Below are positions 1 to 10,146 of a stretch of DNA of 64,000 nt, piece by piece (position 1 is the first letter of the stretch; every line of letters starts with the position of its first letter). A program made the translations under genes and the position numbers. This DNA is from Aspidapion aeneum (Eukaryota; Arthropoda; Insecta; Coleoptera; Brentidae), in contig OY755042.1 of the NCBI GenBank assembly GCA_963576565.1, forward strand, positions 186,001 through 250,000. The letters are read 5' to 3'. The notes beneath the pieces were generated by a model. The model was not told the origin of the DNA. It worked only from the letters and a program-made list of their open reading frames with translations, and searched no databases.

Positions 1-444
1 TTTATCTTTATTTGATCGTTACATCTTAAAATACTTTAAACTGAAGTATAGATAGATCTTTCGAACAAAGTTTCGTCAGACAAAACATGTAAATTTTGTT
101 AAAATGGTAAAGGAATAAGTTTGACAGTCGATAGATTTTGACACAGGCAACGACCAACTACGCCAAAAGAACTTTCAAACAAGGTATCAATCAATAAGAT
201 TTTGGTACAAAACAAGGAACTTGTTAATTTTAACAGAAATTGAAAAAATTAAGTTTGGCAGTCCATTGCCTTTGACAGATTGGACGTAGACAATTGACAG
301 GTATGTAAAAATGTTAGTTTTTTAAAGACTTTTAAAACAATCTAGGTATCACTCGATAGGGTATTTAATTTAAAAAAAAAAAATAAATTGATCGCCCCTA
401 GGTCGCCCCTTCATATATGGTGGAACACCCGCCGTTTTATAAAA
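1..444. other. AT-rich sequence, no gene seen
   Basis: No open frame, splice-bounded exon or recognised repeat could be supported here. GC content rises sharply after about 400, just before the segment described next. Confidence 0.5.
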
Positions 445-744
445 TAGATCTCTTGATGGTGGGTGTGCTTTCGGGCTGTTCGGCCGCCGTCGTTGGAAAT
501 TCGTTGTCGACGTTTCGCCATCTCGAGTGGATGGCATCTTCAGGAGATGTTGACTGTTTGTCGGCTTCTCGAAGACTGGTGGTTAGTCTGTCGCGGGCGC
601 AGGTTATATACGCTATGGTGGGCGGGGCGTATATTAGAGCTGGTTGGTGATTGGTCAATTTCCCAAGATTCAGTTTTGTTCTTGTAAGCGAGCCGTTTGG
701 ACGATGGCCGCGAAAGCCTTTCACAATTTGTAGATCTCTTGATG
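445..744. repeat. GC-rich segment between 14-bp direct repeats
   Basis: The 14-mer TAGATCTCTTGATG occurs at 445-458 and again at 731-744. The DNA between them is much richer in GC than its surroundings and contains a CAAT-like and a TATA-like stretch. The frames across it begin at non-ATG codons and match nothing recognised. It could be an insertion with a target-site duplication, but the GC-rich sequence starts slightly before the left repeat, so the boundaries do not fit perfectly. Confidence 0.3.
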
Positions 745-1419
745 TTATCGATCATTGCTAAATATGATTCAGTTATCTTCCACAGTTCAGAAGAGATTTG
801 GGAGGACACGGAATATTGGGATACCCTGTATAAAGAAGGTTTGCTTCAAGTTTTTTTTGGAAACCAGGCATAAAATGAATATTCTTAAATATTTGGCAGA
901 GAGATTTAAATCCGGAAAAGTTTTACATGTTTTATTTACTTACTTTTGCTCCCAGTTTCCTTTTGTAAACATTTGCAAGCATTTTCCAGCCTTCCATCAA
1001 AGGTACAAAGTGGCGAAAAATCTGAAAATAAATAGAAAGTGCTTGTGAAGGGGCTATCAAATAGATGTTTTTTCTTTCGAATTATTTTCAAGTAGGTACG
1101 CTACCCGCACATTTTACATACTTAGAACATTCATGGCATATTTTAATAGTGAATGTGCACTTTTAATTTTGAGTGTAAATTTTAAATTAATATTTTAAGT
1201 AAATTGTCTAAATGAGAAGCAAGTAGGACAATAGAAGAACTAAGAAAGAGGGTGGAGGAAAACTCTAAATTTTAAAATTCAATAATTTGACATCTCCAAA
1301 GATTTTTTGACTAAAAAAATGTTGAATAATCTCCCACATTTTGCATTGTTTGCACTGTTTTCGAATTACTCAGCTTAGTGTAGTCGGTTGGTAGCTCGCG
1401 CTTTGCCATTTCAGTTGTC
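745..1419. other. AT-rich sequence, nothing recognised
   Basis: A 97-codon frame at 755-1048 has no recognisable motif and no clear exon boundaries. Codon choice looks like random AT-rich sequence. Confidence 0.4.
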
Positions 1420-1545
1420 ATGAATTTGACCGACGAGCATCGTGCCTTCGTTATCGAAACATTTATGACAAGTAACGAATCTGCATTGAAAAAATATTAT
1501 AAAGTTGCCTATGCTTTGAAAAAAACAAGAAGGCCAAAAAATTAG
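1420..1545 (+). pseudogene. 41-aa transposon-type N-terminal fragment (tentative)
   Basis: An ATG at 1420 opens a 41-residue frame beginning MNLTDEHRAFVIETF and ending in a Lys/Arg-rich tail before TAG at 1543-1545. The start resembles the helix-turn-helix N-termini (DUF4817-like) found in front of many insect transposases and degenerate transposons. The resemblance is short and made by eye. No catalytic domain follows, so this is at best a relic. It could equally be a chance frame. Confidence 0.25.
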
Positions 1546-1687
1546 TTTACGTCATTCAATTGGCCGTAGTCGCTTATACAAAACTACCAAATTTCATTAA
1601 ATTTGTTTGCAAGATGGCGGCGATATTTCAATTTTTCAAAAAACACAATTTTTAGTTTTTGCTTGATATTTTAGTAACACATCTAAA

Positions 1688-2045
1688 CAGTGGCGGCGCG
1701 TGACAAAAAGCTTTGGGGGTGCATACCAAAAAATAAAAATAAAAATTGCGGCGTATTATCATCGGACCACTATGTGTATACAAAATTTTATCCAAATCGG
1801 ATAACGGGAAGTGTGTCAAAAACATATTTTTCTATAGAAGGGGTGGAGGTAGGGGTGGGAGGACATTTTTTTCTTAATGTTGTATTGTCATGGGACCACT
1901 ATGTGTGTACCAAATTTCATCCAAATCGGATAATTGGAAGTGTGTAAAAAACGCTTCACAAGATTTGATAAATAGTTAGATAGTTAAATAGTTAGATAGA
2001 TAGTTAGACAGAACATCTGAAGCTAAATAAAAGCTTGTAAAAAAA
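1688..2045 (+). repeat. Tandem-repeat element with GATA microsatellite (plus copy)
   Basis: Two units about 130 bp apart (near 1762 and 1892) share the phrase 'gaccactatgtgt' and an 'aaatcggataa..ggaagtg' motif. They are followed by a TAGATAGTTA-type microsatellite and a conserved tail at 1950-2045. The reverse complement of the tail and units recurs at 57168-57800, which shows that this is a dispersed family. The left edge CAGTGGCGGCGCGTGA resembles a hAT terminus, but no matching right terminus was found. Confidence 0.6.
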
Positions 2046-2149
2046 TAAAAGAAATCCTCACTACCTCAAAACGAGAGTGTATAACGAATGTTTCCATCTT
2101 GTACTCACCTATAGATCCTAGATCTGGATACTTACAAAATCAATCATTG

Positions 2150-2325
2150 ATAAGGTAACAAAAGTCCAAAGATCAATGGAAAGACAAATGTTACAATAAG
2201 GCTAACAGATCGAAAAAAGAATAAATGGATAATAAATAAAACAACAGTAAGGGATGCCAGAGGAGAAGTAGCTAATTTAAAATGGATATTTGCCGGTCAT
2301 TATATCAGACAGAAAGACGATCGAT
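2150..2325 (+). pseudogene. Non-LTR retrotransposon C-terminal fragment
   Basis: In two frames joined by a frameshift near 2195, this stretch reads as the C-terminal tail typical of insect LINE ORF2 proteins, including VRDARGEVANLKWIFAGHYI and RQKDDR, then a stop. The 'LKW.FAGH..R' pattern recurs in the tails of these elements, after the reverse transcriptase domain. No upstream reverse transcriptase is present, so this is a 5'-truncated, decayed copy. Clade cannot be assigned. Confidence 0.65.
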
Positions 2326-2337
2326 GAGACAAATGTA

Positions 2338-3928
2338 TCATAACAAAAACTTTTCATGTAAAAAAAAGAATTGAGATAAAAGTAAAGCCAAGTTCTCCAA
2401 TACAAATTTTGAAATGAAAGGTTCTTACCAGTTTGGAAATATTTTTTTAAACTTTGCTATTACAGCCAAACTTCTTTATGTTCAATTTAGGGTCATTTAC
2501 AGCCGTAATAGCCAAGTTTAGAAAAATATTTCCAAACTAGTTCTCCCAATTCTTTTTACGGAATGCCTTTTTCGCGTACTTGGCTTTTTTTACATGAAAT
2601 GTTTTTGTTATGATTTCACTTCTTTTTAAAAGGAATCGGATACTTAATTTTTAAAGTAGTAAAATATGCGGAATATTGTTCAAAACTTTTGCAATGCTTT
2701 ACTTAAATTTTTGAGGTTTTTAATTTTTTTCCATGGTTTTATCGTAGTTCCTATCAGCCTGCCAAAGCTCAGCTCTCTAGCGTTTCTGAAAGTGCACAAT
2801 GTTACTTTTACATATCTTTACATGTATAGGGGAGTGAAATATATTAAAATTGTTAAAATTGTCGTGTTTTTAAGCTTTGTCCTATAGTTTTATCATAGTT
2901 CCTATCAGTCTTCTAATGCTCAGCTCTCTAGCGTTTCTTAGAAGTGGGTAATGTTACTTTTACATAACGTTACATTTATAGGGGAGGAGAGTAAATAAAA
3001 ATATTGGACTTTTTAAATTTTTTCCCATGATTTTATCATAATTTCTATCAGCATTCCAATGCTCAGCTCTCTAGCGTTTCTGGAAGTGGGCAATGTTAGT
3101 TTTATATAACTTTACATTTATAGGAGAGGGAAGTAAATTAAAATGTTGGTGTTTTTAAATTTTTTCATATAGTTTTATCATATTGTCTTTCAGTCTTAAA
3201 AAGTTCAGCTCTCTAGCATGTCTGGAAGTAGGCAATGTTACTTTTACTTAACTTTACATTTATAGGGGAGGGAAGTAAATTAGAATTTTGGGGTGTTTTA
3301 ATTTTTTCCTATAGTTTTATCATAGTTCCTATCAGTCTGCCGGAGCTCAACTCTCTAGCATTTCTGGAAGTGGGCAATGCTACTTTTACATAACTTTAAA
3401 TGTATAGGGGAGGGGAATAAATTAAAATTGTGGAGTTTTTTGATTTTTTCCTTTACTTTTATCATAGTTCCTATCATTCTGCCAAAGCTCAACTCTCTAG
3501 CATTTCTGGACGTGGGCGATGCTACTTTTACATAATTTTAAATGTATGGGGGAGGGAATTAAATTAAAATTTTGGGGTTTTTTGATTTTTTTCAGGGGTT
3601 TGATCATAATTTCTATCAGTCTGCCAAATTTCAGCTTTGTAGCATGTCTGGAAGTACAGTAGAATATTGATGATCTATATATGAGTGAGTCAGTGAGTGA
3701 GTGGCAATTTCGACGTTTTTTGAAATTTCATAACTACTTTACTACCTTATGGAATTCCATGAAACTTGGAGGGGTTGTTAACTCCATGGAGATCTACGAT
3801 TGTGCAAAGTTTGAGATTCATAGCTCATTCCGAAGTAGAGTTTTAGGTAGGTCAAATATCGGCTGAAATGTTTCCAGAAAAGATGGTTACGGCGCGCGAA
3901 CTTGGCGAGGCATTGCCGTGCCCTCAGA
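2338..3928 (+). mobile_element. HINE-like (Helitron-related) composite element, copy 1
   Basis: The order is: a palindromic block (2338-2613) whose arms begin 'cataacaaaaac..ttcatg'; a linker (2614-2716); about six tandem units of roughly 150-160 bp (2717-3665), each carrying 'gctctctagcgtttctggaagtggg'-type wording; and a unique end segment closing with a GGCATTGCCGTGCC hairpin and CCTCAGA at 3928. A core of about 150-bp tandem repeats plus a terminal stem-loop matches the known architecture of non-autonomous helentrons (HINE/DINE-1). The family assignment is inference; the repeat itself is clear, as nine copies exist in the window. Confidence 0.6.
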
Positions 3929-4267
3929 TAACGCAAATTCGTTTTCTTTGAAAATCTTCCCATCTAAAACGAACTTTTACCATTTAGCTTTAAAACTAAT
4001 GATTCTTTTTTACAGTAATGGGTGGGTGTTCAATCATTAGCCAAAACAATAGATGCTATAAAGTGAAAATTATTTTTAAATGGTGGCAAATATTTTAGCT
4101 TCCTGTAGAGGCAAAGCCCGCTATTTTAGTATGAATAGCTGCTTAAAATTACTTTCTTTATTCGCTGCTGGTTCATTAAAGAGATCTACTTTAGCGGATA
4201 TACCAGCAGGTAATGTGCGCCAAATTTTCAGTGGCGTCACCTGTTGTGTCTTTTTAAAAAACTATAT

Positions 4268-5302
4268 ATCATAACAAAAATATTTCATGTAAAAAAAGCC
4301 AAGTAGGCGAAAATGGTATTTCGTAAAAAGAATTGAGATAAAAGTAAAGCTAAGTTCTCCAATACAAATTTCAAAATGAAAGGTTCTTACTAGTTTGGAA
4401 ATGTTTTTTTAAACTTTGCTATTTTAGCCAAATTTTTTTATGTTTAATTTAGCACTGTGCCTAAAAGTCATTTACAGCCGTAAAAGCCAAGGTACGAAAA
4501 ACATTTCCAAACAAGTAAGAACCTTTCATTTTGATATTTATATTTAAGAACTTGCCTTTACTTTTATCTCAATTCTTTTTACGGAATGCCATTTTCGCGT
4601 ACTTGACTTTTTTTTTCATGAAATGTTTTTGTTATGATATACATTTACATTTATAGGAGAAGAAAGTAAATAAAAATGTTGCTGTTTTTAATTTTTTCCT
4701 ATAGTTTTACCATAGTGTCTTTCAGCCTTAAACAACTTAGCTCTCTAGCGTTTCTGGAAGTGGGCAGTGTTACTTTTACATAACTTTACATTTATAGGGG
4801 AGGGAAGTAAATTGGAATTTTGGGGTGTTTTAATTTTTTTTCTATAGTTTTATCATAGTTCCTAGCTGTCTGCCAAAGCTCAGCTCTCTAGCATTTCTGG
4901 AAGTGGGCAATGTTACTTTTATATAACGTTACATATATAGGGGAGGCGAGTAAATTAGAATTTTGGGGTTTTTTGATTTTTTCCAAGGCTTTGGTCATAA
5001 TTTCTAAGAGTCTGCCCCATTTCAGCTTTGTAGCATGTCTGGAAGTACAGTAGAATTTTGATGATCTATGAGTCAGTGAGTGAGTGGCAATTGCACAATT
5101 ACAAATTACTTTACTACCTCATGGAAAGCCATGAAACTTGGAGGGGTTGTTAACTTTATGAAGATTTACGACTGTGCAAAGTTTGAGATTCGTATAGCTC
5201 ATTCCGAAATAGAGTTTTAGATAGGTCAAATATGGACTGAAATGTTTCAAGAAAAGATAGTACGGCAGCGCCAACATGGCGAGGCACTGCCATGCCCTCA
5301 GA
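4268..5302 (+). mobile_element. HINE-like composite element, copy 2
   Basis: This copy has the same layout and orientation as copy 1: palindromic block 4268-4637, about 2.5 tandem units to 5055, then the hairpin-bearing end closing at the CCTCAGAG near 5302. The palindrome arms are nearly complete here: left arm 'catgtaaaaaaagccaagta', right arm its inverse near 4600. The copy has several point differences from the others and a small internal deletion in the end segment (around 5095). Confidence 0.65.
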
Positions 5303-5444
5303 GACAGATTCGCCGAAACGTATACGGATACTCAACATTCGAATTCTTGTCAGCTCATATACAACTTTTTTGTTCGGAATTAATGTCAAGTTTTAAAACC
5401 AACTCAAATCCCAATTTACGCATACGAATTTAAGTGATCTAACC

Positions 5445-5626
5445 CAGTGGCGCACCCAGGAATGTGTCTTGGGGGGGCCCGACAGCTAAAAAGGGCGCTT
5501 CTCAAAAATCCTGCGACCAAAAAAAAAAAAACAAAAAAAAAAAAAGGTCATCATGTGTGGGGGATGCCGACAGTTATCATCAAATATGTTGAAATCTAAG
5601 GCTTGCCCCCCCCCTGGGTGCGCCCA
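5445..5626. mobile_element. hAT-type MITE
   Basis: The left terminus CAGTGGCGCACCCAGG is mirrored by CCTGGGTGCGCCCA at the right end. This matches the hAT terminal consensus (CAGNGGCG...). Flanks are ATCTAACC on the left and TACTAACC on the right, matching at 6 of 8 positions, as expected for an aged 8-bp duplication. The interior is G-run and poly-A rich and has no coding capacity. Confidence 0.7.
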
Positions 5627-5634
5627 TACTAACC

Positions 5635-6611
5635 TTATGTATTTGTTTACTTTTGTGTGCGTAATATCGCTTTATTTTTTTGAAGTGTAAACTTTTTTGG
5701 GCGCGTTTAGCAGTTTTTGTGGGTAGTGAATTGAACTGAGCCGTCAGGCTCGGCTATGTAACGCTCATGCGGGTGAAGTCAGCTCGAGTCGACTAACTGA
5801 GAGGAACATTCAACGAGCGATATGATGATGCAAATGAAGGCCAGTATTATTAATTTGGCCTTGTTGAAGTTTACACTTCTGCCGTAATTTTTTTTTTAAT
5901 TTGGAAGGCCTTCTCAAAAGAGAAGCCATTTGGGATGCCTCATTACTTGAGAATACGGAAAAAGACTTCGGGCCATCGCACCAACTTTTTTCCATTTCTT
6001 AGCCTAAAGTATGAAAAGTATTGTGTTACACTTAATGTTTTTTAATGGGTTTTTTCTTGAAAATGCGTTACGAATGGGGGAGGGGTGTCAAAATTCCAGA
6101 ATTCTCGCTTTATATAATAAGTTATGAATATTCCCCATAGAAAAAGAAAATGTTCTCGCACCTTTTTTGGTAATTTTACTGTTTCTTAACAGATCCTTAA
6201 ATATATATGTTGTACCTAAATAAAGAAAAATAATTTTACAAAAATTTATTACAAAAGATAAAGCTAGATTTAGGATCTTTTCATTTAGCTAAAACAATAT
6301 TAGTTTTTGTTTTACGTTATTCCGTTATTAAATTTTAACTTATTTTGCTTAATTTTTGGATAATATAAGGACACAACCAGTGGTGGTTACTACAGGAAGG
6401 GCAAAGGGGCAGTACCCTCTCAAAACTAGACAACAAACAGTATTTTTAATTGATTTATTTGAAAAAAGTTAAATCTTCCCTGACGACATGTCTAGTTCTT
6501 TTTTTTAGTTTTTAGGCGATTAATTGGGTGAACTTTTTTAGTGTAAATAATTACAAGCCGGCAGCACCGCGCGGGGCAAGGTTTCAATTTCACCCGTTTT
6601 TAGCGGTGTAT
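5635..6611. other. Intergenic sequence with weak signals only
   Basis: A minus-strand ATG at 5995 opens a 61-codon frame (MEKSWCDGPKSFSVF...) that ends at 5810. It matches no family known to me and has no visible exon context. At 6379 a CAGTGGTGG-type sequence resembles a hAT left terminus without a partner. Nothing else was recognised. Confidence 0.4.
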
Positions 6612-6613
6612 AG

Positions 6614-8394
6614 CCCAAGTAACATTTCTTTATTTATAGCAGAAGCTAAAAGGTTGCCAGCGCCTTTCCTTAAAACCATTAGTTTCAATGTTTGGTCGCT
6701 AGCACGTTCCCATTACCCTTATATACCCCTTAGACCTCCTAAATGGGACTCCCCAATTGGTGGTGGCAACCTATGTATTAAACTCACTATAAAACCATAA
6801 GAAATAAACTCCAGCTTCGCCCTCTAGCGGTTCCACCAGTATAGAACCTTTTAGAGCCTAAAGCTATTATGCCAGGTTCTAAAAGCAACTCAGAAACGTC
6901 CTCTATCCTGTTATAAAACTAGATTTGGTAATTTGGTATCCTGGCAATTCTGTTGAATACCATAATACCTTTAGAGTAAAGAATTGTTCCTATAAAAGCT
7001 TTAGCGATATTTTAGATTCACAATGGCTATATAAATAAATTTAGGTCATAAAATTGCCAAAAATGTCAGAGTCCCAAGATTATTGTATCACATAAAAATA
7101 TACCTATATATGAGGAGTTTGTCGTTTTGTGGATCATCAAATTGCCTGCCAGACTTATTTTTCTAATAAAATCGTATCTGAAAAGCTCTCAAAACAAGCG
7201 CGCCAGCTCACAAATGCTTTTTAATAGTTTTTTGGTAACTAAATAACAAATATTTAAAATAAAAAAAAATAATTTACACTATTCACCATTAAAAAAGTCT
7301 GTTTGGTTTACATAAATCAAAATTAAAGTAAAATTATTGTTAAAAAACACTGCTAAAACGACTAGATAAATATTTTCTGTTTACAATATTTTTAAAATAA
7401 TTCTATATACGCCATTATCGTTTTATAGTGGTCACTTGGTTTTATTTGTTACTCTGTCGCAACAAGGATTTTTGAGTGCGCTTATGAAACCAATAAAAAA
7501 GAGAAGGTAAACATAGTGAACATAACCTCACTTAAATTTTTTGTATTTGTTTTTTAAACTGTTGTGTTAAATTTAAATGTTTTTTATCGTGCAATTTGCA
7601 CACAATCAGGAGGGCCAGTGCAATAATATCCGTTGTGCCTGCAGGTTGGAGGGAAACCTCTTATATTGGCCGTTTAAACAGGCCTTATCTAGGCTTGGGT
7701 GCCCTACCCAGGAGGATAATAAATAATCAATCTTGCAATAGGTAGGTACCAATCTGTACTAGTACTAGTAAAAACTAAAATACAAAAGTATTTATTTACT
7801 TCTGTTAGAACCCTTATGGAAACAAAGTTTTATATGACCACCTATTTAAATAATATTTAATATGCAGCTATGGGTAACCAAAAATACAAAAGAATTAAGT
7901 TTACCTTTAAGCCTTCCAATAAAACCTGTTTAAAATGCCTAAAAGTAATGGCAAAAACCAAAAGTTTATATTTACCACTCTTAAAAACCTTAAGGAAACT
8001 AGGTTCTATATGGCCGCCTATATAATCATATTTACTATTAAACTACTGGTAACTACAAAAACAATAGGATATAAGGTAACCTTTTAGCTCTATTATAAAA
8101 CGCTTTTGTTATGACCTAAAGTAATGAAAAAAACTAAAAGACCAAAGTTTTTTTTTTTTTAACTTTAGGTAAAAGGGTTTTATAAGACCATCTTTATAAA
8201 TCAGAAATCAATAAAACCAAAAGTATCTAAAAGGAACAGAAGAACACTTTTTGGTTGTATAAGACCTCTTTAGGTAATTGGCAATATAAATTACCTTTTT
8301 GTAGCCAAATTGATCCTAAAAGCCATAACAGCACCCTCTAAATAACCTTGGAACCAAATTAATAAAACCTTGAGTGGTAATAATGTTACTTGGG
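6614..8394. mobile_element. 1.8-kb TIR element of the CCCAAS family (distant member)
   Basis: The ends are CCCAAGTAACATT at 6614 and its exact reverse complement ending at 8394, flanked by AG on both sides (6612-6613 and 8395-8396). The termini closely resemble those of the three 1200-bp elements elsewhere in the window (CCCAACTAACATTTA), which also have 2-bp target duplications. The interior has related blocks such as 'gttttataagacc' and 'aaaaccttaaggaaac' repeated between 7780 and 8300. No transposase is visible, so it is non-autonomous. Confidence 0.6.
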
Positions 8395-8396
8395 AG

Positions 8397-9112
8397 ATGG
8401 GTGTTCAAGCACGGGGGCGGGAGGAGTGTTTGTTAGTTGACGTTGGTCATCTTCATCGTGCGAAATCATTCGTTGCCCTTCCTACGCGTTGTCGCTTCTA
8501 TCCTAGATTTGGGGTAGGTTAGTAGTTAAAAGCCTTGTCGGTCGCGTGTCCATTGTTTGTTTTTGTTTTGAACAATGAACCGTCGATTATATAATTAACT
8601 GTGCAAATTTAAATACGTTGAAATACTTATAGTAGAAGGCTACAGCAAGAAATTAAAGTTTACCGAAAAGTAAAAAGGATTGAAAATATAAAAATAAGCA
8701 AGTTTAAAAAAAAACTGCTTCTCTCGTGTCAAATATTACCGCACGCCCCTGTTATTTACATTTCAAAGCCCACAATATGTACTTAGAGAATATATTAATT
8801 AGTTTTCTACTCGGTTTTTTAGGAATTTGTCAAAATCAAAAACTATTCGTTCCCTACATTCTCTGACGCAGAATCTGAATTATCAGTTGCATTGAAAAGT
8901 GCTATACCATATGATTATAAACTTTTATGTAAGAAATTGTATACTCTTTTGCTAAAATAAAATACTAATAAAATATACTCTTTTTTAAATTAAAATAAAA
9001 ACTACAACAAGTTATTTAAAAAAGTTCTGTAAAAGTAAACAGATCACTATTTGCATCTGAATGTGTTTTTAGTTCATGGTTAATATAGGACGCTTTGGCA
9101 AAAACTGCTTCA
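8397..9112. other. Flank of the BEL/Pao insertion, no gene seen
   Basis: This is AT-rich sequence with one more GC-rich patch near 8400-8530. No convincing frame or splice-bounded exon was found. AAAAT at 9113-9117 is the left target duplication of the LTR element. Confidence 0.4.
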
Positions 9113-9117
9113 AAAAT

Positions 9118-9778
9118 TGAACAAGTTTCCCAACTTGTTTTTATTTTTGTAAATAATTATATTCTCTAATTTTCACTTAAAATTAGAGAAGCTATCTCTC
9201 TTAGTTTTTAAATATTTTTGGGTTACATTTTCTACGCTTACAAGCGTTTTTAGAATATTATTTTGATTTACTTTACGCTATATCTTTCCATATTTTAAAT
9301 GTAAACTTCGCGCGCTTCTTCCAGCAATGAAGGATTTGAGATAAGCGGCTAAATTCGGCCTAGCAGACGCAAACGCCGATCGTCTGAGCGAACAACTCAA
9401 CCACGCGCCACGTGCAAAGAAAGTCACCGCACCGCTATTATTTTATATTAAAATTGTGGAAACTATTAATTTTTACGCTTTAGTTATTAGATATTAGTGT
9501 TTGGAACATTTGAACTATAGAACAATGGAGAGTCTGGTACTTCGCGTATAATCGGGCTGGCCAGCCAAGTAGCTACGAAAGACATCTAATGGTAAGTCGT
9601 TTCTTTGATAATTTTTCATTGCTACGCTATTTTTAGTAAATAAGTTTTTAGGCTCTTTTTTCCCTGTCGGAGCCCTGTGGAAAGATACAGTCCCTCTTAA
9701 CTCCCACACGTTTTTCTCGAGCTATCTCGAGTGGTCCTTCGGTATATTTTATTTTCTACAGAAGGCCTGACCTCACCA
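9118..9778 (+). repeat. 5' LTR of the BEL/Pao element
   Basis: This is the 661-bp repeat, TG...CA, matched by 15559-16219. It opens with a perfect hairpin (AACAAGTT-TCCC-AACTTGTT, 9120-9139). A second perfect 11-bp stem follows at 9163-9189 and a CTCGAG stem near 9717-9732. A GGTAAGT at 9592 and a TTTTTAG ending at 9651 resemble splice sites, but whether they are used cannot be told. Confidence 0.95.
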
Positions 9779-9780
9779 TT

Positions 9781-9798
9781 TGGTCCAGGTTCGAGCCC
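9781..9798 (+). other. Candidate primer-binding site
   Basis: Two bases after the 5' LTR the sequence reads TGGTCCAGGTTCGAGCCC. It begins with the TGG expected for pairing with a tRNA 3' CCA end. I could not match the rest confidently to a particular tRNA acceptor stem. Confidence 0.55.
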
Positions 9799-10146
9799 GA
9801 TAACAGGACCCCGGGAAAAATTAAAGTCTAAATCGCATTTTGTTAAAAATAAAATTTTTAATAAATACGCTGACCTTGCTCTTTTTGCTGTGCTCGCAGT
9901 AAAAATAACAAGTAAAAAAGTACCGAACGCGCATTGTTTTCGCGCATTTCCTACCTCTTTTTGGCTTGGCGTCGAATGCACGTAGGAAAAGTTTCCAACA
10001 CAAAGATATTAAGAGGTAAATGAGACTTGTTTACATTTTTTATCGCCTATTCTCTTTTCTTTTTAAACGCTTTTAATTTTTAAATATTAAAAATTTCGGA
10101 AACTAATCGTTCACCTGTGTTAACGGAATTTTTTAAAAACATCACA
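9799..10146 (+). other. 5' leader of the BEL/Pao element
   Basis: Untranslated leader between the primer-binding site and the first in-frame ATG. Overlapping open frames here (for example 9731-9985) are short, lack similarity to retroelement proteins and cross the LTR boundary. Confidence 0.6.

Noticed and set aside
3681..3963. Recurrent 60-codon frames (MSESVSEWQFRRFLKF...) seen at several places
   Set aside because: They lie in the conserved end segment of the HINE-like family on either strand and reflect repeated DNA, not a gene.
9515..9709. 64-codon minus-strand frame in both LTRs
   Set aside because: No motif, and its duplication only reflects the two LTRs being identical.
9781..9798. 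tRNA-like GGTTCGAGCC box
   Set aside because: No cloverleaf can be drawn around it; its position two bases after the LTR fits a primer-binding site.
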